Source: Saccharomonospora marina XMU15 (GTDB taxonomy: Bacteria > Actinomycetota > Actinomycetes > Mycobacteriales > Pseudonocardiaceae). Taken from it: a stretch of DNA of 64,000 nt. The notes under the pieces are model-generated. The model searched no databases. It worked only from the letters and a program-made list of their open reading frames with translations, and was not told where the DNA came from. Every line of letters starts with the position of its first letter. Position 1 is the stretch's first letter. The stretch is taken from contig NZ_CM001439.1 of NCBI RefSeq assembly GCF_000244955.1, positions 3,890,643 to 3,954,642 of the forward strand. The letters run 5' to 3'. Both the position numbers and the translations under genes were made by a program. This document shows, piece by piece, positions 8,613 through 16,555 of the stretch.

Positions 8613-10754
8613 ATGCAGACCCCGGACAAGGCAGCCGTCCGCGAGGTCCTCGACGAGGTGCGGGCACAGGGCAGGGATTCCCTGACCGCACCCGAGGGCA
8701 AGCGGGTCGCCGACGCCTACGGCATTCCCACCCCACGCGAGGGGCTCGCCACCACCGCCGACGAGGCAGCCGCGCTCGCCGAGGAGATCGGCACGGCAGT
8801 CGTTTGCAAGATCGTTTCACCGGACATCCTGCACAAGACGGAGGCGGGCGGCGTCATCGTCGGCGTCGAGGGACCCGCCGCCGCCAGGGAGGCCTTCGAC
8901 AAGATCGTCGCCAACGCCAAGGCGTACGACGCCTCCGCCACCATCACCGGCGTGCAGGTGCAGCAGTTGGTCGGCGGCGGGCACGAGGTCATCGTCGGCG
9001 CCACGACCGACCCCACGTTCGGCAAGATCGTCGCGTTCGGACTCGGCGGCGTGCTCGTCGAGGTGCTCAAGGACGTGACGTTCCGGCTCGCGCCCCTCGA
9101 CGCCGAACAGGCCCGCTCCATGGTGACCGGCATCAAGGCCGCCGAGGTGCTGCGTGGGGCACGCGGAGCCGAGCCGGCCGACATCGACGCGCTGGCCGAT
9201 GTGATCCAGCGGGTTTCCGCGCTGGTCACCGACTTCCCCGAGATCCGCGAGTTCGACCTCAACCCGGTGTTCGCCGCAGCGGACGGGGCCTGCGCGGCCG
9301 ACATCCGCATCCTCGTGGAGACCGGCGAGGTCACCGAGCCGTTCCGCCCGTCGCAGGAGGAGATCCTCGGCGCGATGAACCGGCTGATGAACCCGCGCTC
9401 CATCGCCGTCGTCGGTGCCTCCGACCAGGAGGGCAAGATCGGCAACTCGGTGATGAAGAACCTGGTCAACGGCGGCTACGCGGGCGAGATCTACCCGATC
9501 AACCCGAAGGCGGAGGAGATCCTCGGGCACAAGGCCTACGCCTCGGTCAGCGACATCCCCGGCGAGGTGGACGTCGCGGTGTTCGCCATCCCGGCCAAGT
9601 TCGTGCCCGGCTCACTCACCGAATGCGGCGAGAAGGGCGTCCCGGCCGCGGTCATGATCCCCTCCGGGTTCGCCGAGACCGGCAACCACGAACTGCAGGA
9701 CGAGGTCGTCGAGATCGCCCACCGCTACAACATCCGCATGTTGGGCCCCAACATCTACGGCTACTACTACACGCCCAACAACCTGTGCGCCACGTTCTGC
9801 ACCCCCTACGACGTCAAGGGCGGTGTCGCGCTCACCTCGCAAAGCGGCGGCATCGGCATGGCGATCCTGGGCTTCGCGCGAACCACCAAGATGGGCGTGT
9901 CCGCGATCGTCGGGCTCGGCAACAAGTCCGACGTCGACGAGGACGACCTGCTCACCTACTTCGAGCAGGACGACAACACCCAGGCCGTCGCCATGCACCT
10001 GGAGGACCTCAAGGACGGCCGCGCCTTCGTCGAGACCGCCAAGCGGATGACCCGGAAGAAGCCGGTGGTCGTGCTCAAGGCGGGCCGCACCGCGCTGGGT
10101 GCCCGCGCCGCGAGCTCGCACACCGGCGCGCTGGCAGGCGACGACAAGGTCTACGACGACATCCTGCGGCAGGCGGGTGTGGTGCGCGCTCCCGGGCTGA
10201 ACGAGATGCTCGATTACGCCAGGGGCCTTCCGCTGCTGCCCACCCCGCAGGGCGAGAACGTCGTCATCATCACCGGCGCCGGTGGCTCGGGCGTGCTGCT
10301 GTCCGACGCCTGCGTCGAAGCGGGGCTCTCGCTGATGGACATCCCGCCGGATCTGGACGAGGCTTTCCGCCGCTACATCCCACCGTTCGGCGCGGCGGGA
10401 AACCCGATCGACATCACCGGCGGTGAGCCGCCGTCGACCTACGAGGCGACGATCCGGCTCGGATTGGAGGATCCGCGCATCCACGCTCTGATCCTCGGCT
10501 ACTGGCACACGATCGTGACGCCACCGATGGTGTTCGCCGAACTGACCGCACGCGTCGTGGAGGAGGCGAGGGCAAAGGGCATCGACAAGCCGGTAGTGGC
10601 GTCGTTGGCAGGCGACACCGAGGTCGAGAAAGCCAGCGACTACCTGTTCGATCACCGCATCGTCGCCTACCCGTACACCACCGAGCGACCTGTCGCGGTG
10701 CTCGGTGCGAAGTACCGGTGGGCGAGGGCAGCCGGCCTGCTCGGCGCCCCGTAG
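8613..10754 (+). CDS. NDP-forming acyl-CoA synthetase with ATP-grasp first (beta-alpha fusion)
   Basis: 713 aa. An ATP-grasp (beta-like) domain at about 1-235 is followed by CoA-binding and ligase domains at about 250-710, the reverse of the more common alpha-beta order. Both relay histidines are present: H74 in DILHKTEAGGV and H503 in SSHTGALAG. It should form an acyl-CoA from a carboxylate, CoA and ATP with release of ADP and phosphate, or run in reverse to make ATP. The usual GPNCLG motif of the CoA-binding part is replaced by GPNIYGYYYTPNN, suggesting a specialised substrate. Last gene of the lyase-frc operon; a plausible primer of the first CoA ester. Substrate unknown. Confidence 0.8.
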   Translation: MQTPDKAAVREVLDEVRAQGRDSLTAPEGKRVADAYGIPTPREGLATTADEAAALAEEIGTAVVCKIVSPDILHKTEAGGVIVGVEGPAAAREAFDKIVANAKAYDASATITGVQVQQLVGGGHEVIVGATTDPTFGKIVAFGLGGVLVEVLKDVTFRLAPLDAEQARSMVTGIKAAEVLRGARGAEPADIDALADVIQRVSALVTDFPEIREFDLNPVFAAADGACAADIRILVETGEVTEPFRPSQEEILGAMNRLMNPRSIAVVGASDQEGKIGNSVMKNLVNGGYAGEIYPINPKAEEILGHKAYASVSDIPGEVDVAVFAIPAKFVPGSLTECGEKGVPAAVMIPSGFAETGNHELQDEVVEIAHRYNIRMLGPNIYGYYYTPNNLCATFCTPYDVKGGVALTSQSGGIGMAILGFARTTKMGVSAIVGLGNKSDVDEDDLLTYFEQDDNTQAVAMHLEDLKDGRAFVETAKRMTRKKPVVVLKAGRTALGARAASSHTGALAGDDKVYDDILRQAGVVRAPGLNEMLDYARGLPLLPTPQGENVVIITGAGGSGVLLSDACVEAGLSLMDIPPDLDEAFRRYIPPFGAAGNPIDITGGEPPSTYEATIRLGLEDPRIHALILGYWHTIVTPPMVFAELTARVVEEARAKGIDKPVVASLAGDTEVEKASDYLFDHRIVAYPYTTERPVAVLGAKYRWARAAGLLGAP

Positions 10755-10756
10755 CA

Positions 10757-10803
10757 GGCTGTGGGTGTCCGGCGACGTCCTCTCTCGCCGGGCACCCACA
10801 GCC
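10757..10803. terminator. Hairpin terminator after the lyase-frc-ligase operon
   Basis: Long GC-rich inverted repeat: GGCTGTGGGTGTCCGGCGA (10757-10775) pairs with TCGCCGGGCACCCACAGCC (10785-10803), with one mismatch and a 9-nt loop. It lies directly after the ligase stop and before the NRAMP-like gene. No U-tract, as is common in high-GC actinobacteria. Confidence 0.65.
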
Positions 10804-10856
10804 GACCACACCGCAAGTCAGCAGGGGGCAGCCACATCGCAAAAACTGGAGGTCCA

Positions 10857-12362
10857 ATGGTGGATTCTTCGAAAGTACCCGCCTCGGGCGCCGGAGAGAC
10901 CGGCATCGAGGCGGGCGGAGATGAACGGGTGTGGCGAGCCGGTCGGCTCGATCCCATGCCGATTCGCAAGCTGCCCGACGCCCCGCCGGCTATCCATCTG
11001 CTCGGCCCGACGGTCTTCCTCGTCGCGCTCGGCGTCGGTATGGGCGAGTCCTACATGTGGCCGAGGCTGGTGCTCGTCTTCGGCCCGGAGATCAGGTGGC
11101 TGTTCCTGATCGGCGTCACGCTTCAGGCGATAGTGATGCTGGAGATGGCCCGGTACGCCATGGCCACCGGCGAGAGCATTTTCACCGGCGCCGCGAGGGT
11201 GTTCAAACCACTGATGTGGTTCTTCTTCGCGACGGCGATACTCGTGTACATCTGGCCCGGCCACCTTTCGGCAGGCGCTGCCGCGTTCGAGGAGATAACA
11301 GGAATACCCTGGCTCGTGACAGCGTGCATCGCACTGGTGCTCGTCGGAGTCATCTTCACGCTGGCACGGGTCATCTACAACCTGCTGGAGAACGTGCTGT
11401 CGTTCCTCATCGGCGTTCTGGTGATCGGCACAGCGATCATCGCGTCGATCGTGGGCAGCTGGGACGACCTGGCGAGCACGATCACCGGGATGTTCGCGTT
11501 CGGCTACTTCCCAACGGAGGCGTTGTCGGGCTCGTGGTTCCCGATCGTGGTCGGCTCGATCGCCTTCGCGGGCCCTTCCGGCATGCAGCAGATGTGGTAC
11601 ACGCTGCACCTGCGTGACAGCGGGGCAGGCATGGGATCGCACATCCCCCAGATCCGCGGGCTGCGGCACGCGGGCGAGGAGGAGAAGATCCCCGCGCACG
11701 GCTACATGTTCGACACCAGCGACCCCGAGGAAATGAAGAAGTGGAAGGGCTGGCGCCGCTGGGTGACCTTCGACGCCCTGCTGCTCTTCTGGGGAATCAC
11801 GATGCTGGTGACGGTCTCCTTCACCGTGCTCGCCCAGGCCGCGGCCAGGGAGAACCCGAACGTGAAGAGCCTGATCGAGGGCGGAGACCGCGACGCGGCA
11901 CTGAGCGCGATGTCGGATGCGTTCAGCGCGGCGGGCGGCCCGATTCTCGGCGGGTTGTTCTTCGGCTTCATCGCGCTGATCGGGTTGAACGCCACGCTCG
12001 GCCTGTTCGACTCGTTCTCGCGCGGGCAGGCGGACATGACGTACTTCTTCGTGCCCGGTGCCCGGAAGTTCAAGATGGCGCACCTGTACGCCGCGTTCCT
12101 GTGGGGCGTGATCATCTTCGGCATCCTCATCCTGCTGTTCGGGCCTGCCGACGGCCCCAGCGGCGTGCTCGACATCCTCGCGTTCCTGTCCACCTTCGCG
12201 ATGGGCGCCTACTGCGTGGTGTTGCTGCTGGTGAACAACAAGATGTTGCCGAAACCGATCCGTCCGAAGTGGTGGACCAACGCGATCATCGGGTTCGGTG
12301 CGGTGTTCTACCTCGGCATGCTGTTCTACAGCCTGCTGCGGTTCGGCGTGGTCGTGAGCTGA
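10857..12362 (+). CDS. Atypical NRAMP-like membrane transporter
   Basis: 501 aa with about 10-11 hydrophobic segments in NRAMP/LeuT-type arrangement. The metal-binding signatures of true Mn/Fe NRAMPs are not seen: where DPGN is expected in TM1 the sequence reads GMGESYMWPR, and the TM6 MPHN-type motif reads GPSGMQQMWYTLHL. A long soluble loop (about residues 265-300, with IPQIRGLRHAGEEEKI) follows. It belongs to the divergent NRAMP-related group of unknown substrate and is unlikely to be a classical manganese importer. The ATG at 10857 has GGAGG 4 nt upstream. It is followed 1 bp later by a small membrane protein, probably a partner. Confidence 0.7.
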   Translation: MVDSSKVPASGAGETGIEAGGDERVWRAGRLDPMPIRKLPDAPPAIHLLGPTVFLVALGVGMGESYMWPRLVLVFGPEIRWLFLIGVTLQAIVMLEMARYAMATGESIFTGAARVFKPLMWFFFATAILVYIWPGHLSAGAAAFEEITGIPWLVTACIALVLVGVIFTLARVIYNLLENVLSFLIGVLVIGTAIIASIVGSWDDLASTITGMFAFGYFPTEALSGSWFPIVVGSIAFAGPSGMQQMWYTLHLRDSGAGMGSHIPQIRGLRHAGEEEKIPAHGYMFDTSDPEEMKKWKGWRRWVTFDALLLFWGITMLVTVSFTVLAQAAARENPNVKSLIEGGDRDAALSAMSDAFSAAGGPILGGLFFGFIALIGLNATLGLFDSFSRGQADMTYFFVPGARKFKMAHLYAAFLWGVIIFGILILLFGPADGPSGVLDILAFLSTFAMGAYCVVLLLVNNKMLPKPIRPKWWTNAIIGFGAVFYLGMLFYSLLRFGVVVS

Positions 12363-12363
12363 C

Positions 12364-12912
12364 ATGGACACGACCCGCCTGCTCCGGATCGGCGAACTCG
12401 CCTTCCCCGGGTTCGTCGTGGGCTTCATCGCCGGCGTGGTCGCCGGCGGGCTGGCCGGCATTGTCGGCCAGCCCGTCGGCTGGGCCCTGGTGAGCACCCT
12501 CTCGCTCGGTGTCCCGCTCGGCCTGCTCGGCGCCGGGTACGGCCTGCTCGCCGCGTATCGCAAGGTCCGGATCGGGGCGTTCGCGCCGATGGCGCTGTAC
12601 TGGCTCATCGCGTTCCCGATCGCCAGGCTGCTGCACGAGATGCTCACCTGGTTGCTGTTGACGGGCCACGCGAGGTTGCCGGAGGACCCGCTCGGTTTCC
12701 TCGCCTACCAGGCACTGGTGAGCGCCGGTTTCGCGATCGGCTTCCTGTGGCTGCACGAGCGGCTCGCACCGCGCTGGTGGCGAAAGGTGGCCGACCGCAA
12801 CACCGACGCGGCGCTCGTCTACCGTGCCTATGCCGAACATGCCAAGCAGGTCTACCAGGCCCGCGAGGCACGCAGGGCCAACCGCGACCGAAGCCGAGCC
12901 ACGCAACGCTGA
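12364..12912 (+). CDS. Four-helix membrane protein, partner of the NRAMP-like transporter
   Basis: 182 aa. Predicted transmembrane segments at about 14-36, 40-62, 76-98 and 112-132, then a basic cytoplasmic tail rich in Arg/Ala. No known domain recognised. The start codon lies 1 bp after the stop of the NRAMP-like gene, so the two are certainly co-transcribed and probably coupled. A role as accessory subunit is inferred only from position. Confidence 0.7.
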   Translation: MDTTRLLRIGELAFPGFVVGFIAGVVAGGLAGIVGQPVGWALVSTLSLGVPLGLLGAGYGLLAAYRKVRIGAFAPMALYWLIAFPIARLLHEMLTWLLLTGHARLPEDPLGFLAYQALVSAGFAIGFLWLHERLAPRWWRKVADRNTDAALVYRAYAEHAKQVYQAREARRANRDRSRATQR

Positions 12913-12943
12913 CCATCGCCACCCTCGGCCATCGGTGGCCGTT

Positions 12944-12984
12944 CGGTGGCCACTCGACGCGCGACGCCGCCTGAGTGGCCACCG
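12944..12984. terminator. Inverted repeat before terC (terminator or translational control)
   Basis: CGGTGGCCACTC (12944-12955) is perfectly complementary to GAGTGGCCACCG (12973-12984), with a 17-nt loop. It lies after the small membrane protein gene. The right arm contains the annotated GTG start of terC (12975), so it would hide that start if the transcript reads through. If terC really begins at the TTG at 13020, this is simply a terminator. Confidence 0.45.
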
Positions 12985-14030
12985 AAGGGTCGCTGACTCC
13001 TGCTCAGATTGGGGCGACGTTGAACCTTCCCGTATGGGTCTGGCTGGTGACCATCGCCGGCCTGACCGCCATCATCTGCTTCGACTTCTACCTCGTCTCG
13101 CGCAATCCCCGGCACCCGTCGCTGCGTGAGTGCACGATCTGGGTCTGCTGCTACGTCTCACTCGCCGCGCTGTTCGGCGTCGTGGTGCTCCTGGCGGCAG
13201 GTCCGCAGTACGGTGGCGAGTTCTTCGCGGGTTGGATCACCGAGTACTCGCTTTCCGTCGACAACCTGTTCGTGTTCGTCATCATCATGACCAGCTTCGC
13301 GGTGCCACGGGAGTACCGGCAGAAGGTGCTGCTGATCGGCATCGTGATCGCACTGCTGATGCGAGGCGCCTTCATCGCCGTCGGCGCCGAGGCGATCTCC
13401 AGGTTCGACTGGCTGTTCTACGTCTTCGGCGCGTTCCTGCTCTACACGGCCTGGAAGCTGCTGGCGCATTCCGACGACGAGGACGACGAGTTCAAGGAGA
13501 ACGCCGTCCTGCGGTTGGCCAAGCGGTTCCTTCCCGCGACCGACACCTACGACGGCGCGGCGATGACCACCCGGGTCGACGGCCGCAGGATGGTCACACC
13601 CATGCTGATCGTGATGATCGCGATCGGCACGACCGACCTGCTGTTCGCACTGGACTCCATTCCCGCGATCTTCGGTCTCACCAAGGAGCCCTACCTGGTG
13701 TTCACCGCGAACGCCTTCGCGCTGATGGGTCTGCGCCAGCTGTTCTTCCTGATCGGCGGCCTGCTCGACCGGCTGGTGTATCTCAGCACCGGACTGGCCG
13801 TCGTGCTCGGCTTCATCGGGCTGAAGCTGATCTCGGAAACACTGCACCATCACGGGGTGCCGTGGGCGCCTGAGGTACCCATCCTGGCCTCTCTCGCAGT
13901 CATCCTCGGCACCCTCGCGATCACCACGGTCGCCAGCCTCGTCAAGGTCCGCAGGGATCGATCCCGTGAGCTCGCCGCGGAACTCGACGAGCCGGACACC
14001 TCGGATACGGCCACGGCCCAGGCCGACTGA
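12975..14030 (+). CDS. TerC family integral membrane protein
   Basis: 351 aa, about 8-9 transmembrane helices. It carries the two TerC signatures: EYSLSVDNLFVF near residue 90 and TTDLLFALDSIPAIF near residue 220. Family members are linked to manganese export and tellurite resistance; the substrate here is not established. The GTG at 12975 lies inside an inverted repeat and the first 15 residues extend beyond usual TerC N-termini, so the TTG at 13020 (giving NLPVWVWLVTI) is a reasonable alternative start. The C-terminal tail is acidic. Confidence 0.85.
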   Translation: MATEGSLTPAQIGATLNLPVWVWLVTIAGLTAIICFDFYLVSRNPRHPSLRECTIWVCCYVSLAALFGVVVLLAAGPQYGGEFFAGWITEYSLSVDNLFVFVIIMTSFAVPREYRQKVLLIGIVIALLMRGAFIAVGAEAISRFDWLFYVFGAFLLYTAWKLLAHSDDEDDEFKENAVLRLAKRFLPATDTYDGAAMTTRVDGRRMVTPMLIVMIAIGTTDLLFALDSIPAIFGLTKEPYLVFTANAFALMGLRQLFFLIGGLLDRLVYLSTGLAVVLGFIGLKLISETLHHHGVPWAPEVPILASLAVILGTLAITTVASLVKVRRDRSRELAAELDEPDTSDTATAQAD

Positions 14031-14039
14031 GAGCCCGGG

Positions 14040-14082
14040 CTGACTGAGAAGCTGACGCCGTTGGCAGCTTCACAGCAGTCAG
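14040..14082. terminator. Inverted repeat between convergent terC and small gene
   Basis: Paired arms GAAGCTG (14048-14054) and CAGCTTC (14065-14071), flanked by an outer CTGACT / AGTCAG pair (14040-14045, 14077-14082). It sits between the two convergent stop codons and is a possible bidirectional terminator. Confidence 0.4.
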
Positions 14083-14270
14083 GACCGGGTCGTGCTGCGG
14101 TCGTGCTCGGTGGCACGCCGCCGCAGGAAGTCCTCGACCTCCGCGGTGGCCTGCTGCCGGGCCTTGTCCTGTGCGGTGGCCAGGCCGAGGCCCAGCCTGC
14201 GGCCGTCGGCGTTGAGCCCGACCGGCTCACGCGTCAGTGCCCGCACGAACTTGCTCCAGGTGCGCATCAC
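14079..14270 (-). CDS. Small conserved-looking basic protein, unknown function
   Basis: 62-63 aa, starting at GTG 14270 or ATG 14267, with opening MRTWSKFVRALTREPVGL. Rich in Arg/Ala/Thr, predicted largely helical, no transmembrane segment or known domain. It is supported by an excellent ribosome-binding site (AAGGAGGTG, 7-10 nt upstream) and by lying 86 bp downstream of gntR on the same strand. A second gene of the regulator's transcript is the simplest reading; function unknown. Confidence 0.55.
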   Translation of the reverse strand: MMRTWSKFVRALTREPVGLNADGRRLGLGLATAQDKARQQATAEVEDFLRRRATEHDRSTTRS

Positions 14271-14356
14271 TAATTCACCTCCTTCGAGTTGGCGTCGTCG
14301 ATCACACGGTCACCGCGAATTCGCGGTACCGCTGGTCCGGTGTGGGAAGCGCGCTG

Positions 14357-15103
14357 TCAGACGCGGGGCGCCGAGCGCCGCCGGCGCGAGCGCACCTGCG
14401 CCGGCCGCACCTCGGGCTCGGGGTTGTCCTCACGCTGCTCGAGGTAGGACTGCCGGGTGCGCTCGGTGTGCTCGCGCATGATGCGGGCGGCGAGCTCGGC
14501 GTCCTTGTTCTCGATCGCGTCGATCAGCCTGGCGTGCTCCTGCCAGGACTGGCTGCCCCTGTGCCTCGCGATGGGCGTGTAGTACCACCGCACCCGTCGG
14601 TCCACCTGCGCCACGAAGTCCAGCAGCACCTGGTTGCCGGACAGCTCCGTGACGCGGCGGTGCAGCTCGGCGTTGGCGGCCACCATCGCGTCGATGTCGT
14701 CGGCCTCCACGGCGGTCTCACCCTGCTGGCAGATCTTGCGCAGCGCCGCGACGCCTTCCGGTTCGGCGTGCAGCGCGGCCAGCCGGGCCGATTCCGACTC
14801 CAGCGCCGCGCGTACGACGAGCAGCTGGTCCACTTCCGCCTCGGTCGGCGCGTGTACGAACGCCCCGTAGCCCGGCCGCAGGTCCACCCATCCCTCGGAG
14901 TTCAGCAGCTGCAGTGCCTCTCGGATGGGCTGCCGTGACACCCCGAGCATCTCGGCGAGCTCGCTTTCCACCAGATGCTGGCCGGGCGCGAGCTGCCGGG
15001 AGATGATGAGCTCCTGCATCGCCTGGTAGACCCGCTCGCGCAGTGGCACGGGCCGGTCGATCCGGCGAGCAGTCAGCTGCTGCGGCAACTCGGTCGACGG
15101 CAT
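14357..15103 (-). CDS. GntR-family regulator, FCD (FadR/VanR) subfamily
   Basis: 248 aa. N-terminal winged helix-turn-helix (RERVYQAMQELIISRQLAPG, then LAEMLGVSRQPIREALQLL; residues about 22-85) and a C-terminal all-helical FCD ligand domain with metal-site-type histidines (NAELHRRV, and REHTERTR near 215). Such regulators usually repress and are released by a carboxylic acid or acyl-CoA of the pathway. A 13-bp palindrome upstream of its own start (15186-15198) and four more in the cluster suggest self-control and control of the whole cluster. GGAG lies 7 nt before the ATG. The tail after residue 225 is very basic. Confidence 0.9.
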   Translation of the reverse strand: MPSTELPQQLTARRIDRPVPLRERVYQAMQELIISRQLAPGQHLVESELAEMLGVSRQPIREALQLLNSEGWVDLRPGYGAFVHAPTEAEVDQLLVVRAALESESARLAALHAEPEGVAALRKICQQGETAVEADDIDAMVAANAELHRRVTELSGNQVLLDFVAQVDRRVRWYYTPIARHRGSQSWQEHARLIDAIENKDAELAARIMREHTERTRQSYLEQREDNPEPEVRPAQVRSRRRRSAPRV

Positions 15104-15185
15104 GGTTTACTCCAAAAGTCGGACGGCCATCGTGGCCGGCATGGCCTGTCGCTTACAGCCACGTTTGTCGGCTAATTGGTCGACT

Positions 15186-15198
15186 GCCTACAGCATAC
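15186..15198 (-). promoter_or_regulatory. GntR-type operator, site 3 (autoregulation)
   Basis: On the minus strand the site reads GTATGCTGTAGGC, 83 bp upstream of the gntR start codon. It is the weakest match to the shared motif, which would suit an autoregulatory site. Confidence 0.5.
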
Positions 15199-15320
15199 AA
15201 TGAGCAGAACCCTCCGACCTGGTGATACCTGTCACTACAGGGAGTGACATAGCTCCCAGTCTCCAGTTGTACCAGCGGCCATCGGGTTGACGGCGCGAGC
15301 ATCCCGTAAACCTGGTGACT

Positions 15321-15340
15321 GCATACAGAATACTGTATTC
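15321..15340. promoter_or_regulatory. GntR-type operator, site 4 (in front of sucC)
   Basis: GAATAC-T-GTATTC (15328-15340) is a perfect 6-1-6 palindrome; an overlapping copy, GCATACAGAATAC, begins at 15321. It lies 38 bp upstream of the sucC start codon, a typical repressor position over a promoter. It is the best-formed of the five sites. Confidence 0.7.
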
Positions 15341-15377
15341 TCATGGCGACATTCCCGGACCAGGAAGGGGTGAAGTC

Positions 15378-16547
15378 GTGGATTTGTATGAGTATCAGGC
15401 GAGGGATCTTTTTGCTGCGCATGGTGTTCCGGTGTTGGCGGGGGCTGTGGTGGATGTGGCGGAGGATGCGTTTGGGGTTGCTGAGGGGTTGGGTGGTCGT
15501 GTTGTGGTGAAGGCTCAGGTGAAGACGGGGGGTCGGGGTAAGGCTGGTGGGGTGCGGTTGGCTGGGGGTCCGGGTGAGGCGGTGGAGGTTGCTCGGGCGA
15601 TTTTGGGGTTGGAGATCAGGGGGCATGTGACGCGTCGGGTGTTGGTGGCTGAGGCGTCGGAGATTGCGGAGGAGTATTACTTTTCGTTTTTGGTGGATCG
15701 GGCGAATCGGACGTTTTTGGCGATGGCGTCGGCTGAGGGTGGGGTGGAGATCGAGCAGTTGGCGGTGGAGCGTCCGGAGGCGTTGGTGCGGGTGGCGGTG
15801 GATCCGTTGGTGGGGGTGGATCTGGGTACGGCGCGGGAGATCGTGGCCGAGGCCGGGTTCCCGGAGGCGGTGCGTGAGCGGGCGGCCGAGGTGGTGGTGG
15901 CGTTGTGGGAGACGTTCGTGGCCGAGGACGCCATGCTGGTGGAGGTCAACCCGCTGGTGCGGGACCCGCACGATGGGATCGTCGCGTTGGACGGGAAGGT
16001 GACGTTGGACGATAACGCCGCGTTCCGCCACCCCGGGCATGCCGAGTTGGTCGATGCCGAGGCCGAGGATCCGTTGGAGGCCAAGGCCAAGGCCAAGGAC
16101 TTGAACTATGTCAAGCTGGACGGGCAGGTCGGCATCATTGGTAACGGGGCGGGGTTGGTGATGTCCACGCTGGATGTGGTGGCCTACGCCGGGCAGCGCC
16201 ACGGTGGGGTGGCGCCGGCGAACTTCCTCGACATCGGGGGTGGCGCCTCGGCGGAGGTGATGGCGGCCGGGTTGGACGTCATCCTGGGCGACCCGGATGT
16301 GAACAGTGTGTTCGTCAACGTGTTCGGCGGGATCACCGCGTGTGATGCGGTGGCCACCGGGATCGTGGAGGCGCTGGGCATGCTCGGGGCGGAGGCGTCC
16401 AAGCCGCTGGTGGTGCGGTTGGACGGCAACAACGTCGAGCAGGGGCGCCGCATCCTGGAGCAGGCGGCGCACCCGTTGGTGACGCTGGTGGACACGATGG
16501 ATGCCGCGGCCGACAAGGCCGCGGAGCTGGCCGCGGCAGGGGCGTGA
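15378..16547 (+). CDS. sucC: Succinyl-CoA ligase (ADP-forming) beta subunit, cluster copy
   Basis: 389 aa, the normal SucC length. N-terminal ATP-grasp ([34 protein letters not shown]) and C-terminal CoA-ligase domain ([20 protein letters not shown]). With SucD it interconverts succinate, CoA and ATP with succinyl-CoA, ADP and phosphate; relatives use malate or other diacids. GGAAGGGG lies 7 nt before the GTG at 15378. Placement behind a GntR palindrome suggests it supplies or drains a CoA ester of the local pathway, for example succinyl-CoA as CoA donor. Codon use is abnormal: of the first 120 codons only 2 end in C and none in A. Confidence 0.9.
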   Translation: MDLYEYQARDLFAAHGVPVLAGAVVDVAEDAFGVAEGLGGRVVVKAQVKTGGRGKAGGVRLAGGPGEAVEVARAILGLEIRGHVTRRVLVAEASEIAEEYYFSFLVDRANRTFLAMASAEGGVEIEQLAVERPEALVRVAVDPLVGVDLGTAREIVAEAGFPEAVRERAAEVVVALWETFVAEDAMLVEVNPLVRDPHDGIVALDGKVTLDDNAAFRHPGHAELVDAEAEDPLEAKAKAKDLNYVKLDGQVGIIGNGAGLVMSTLDVVAYAGQRHGGVAPANFLDIGGGASAEVMAAGLDVILGDPDVNSVFVNVFGGITACDAVATGIVEALGMLGAEASKPLVVRLDGNNVEQGRRILEQAAHPLVTLVDTMDAAADKAAELAAAGA

Positions 16548-16555
16548 GGGTAGCG

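Noticed and set aside
7994-10426. An 810-aa plus-strand frame across frc and the ligase
   Set aside because: Alternate frame of two real genes; extremely Arg/Gly-rich without motifs.
10857-12362. Call as manganese transporter MntH
   Set aside because: The TM1 and TM6 metal-binding motifs are missing.
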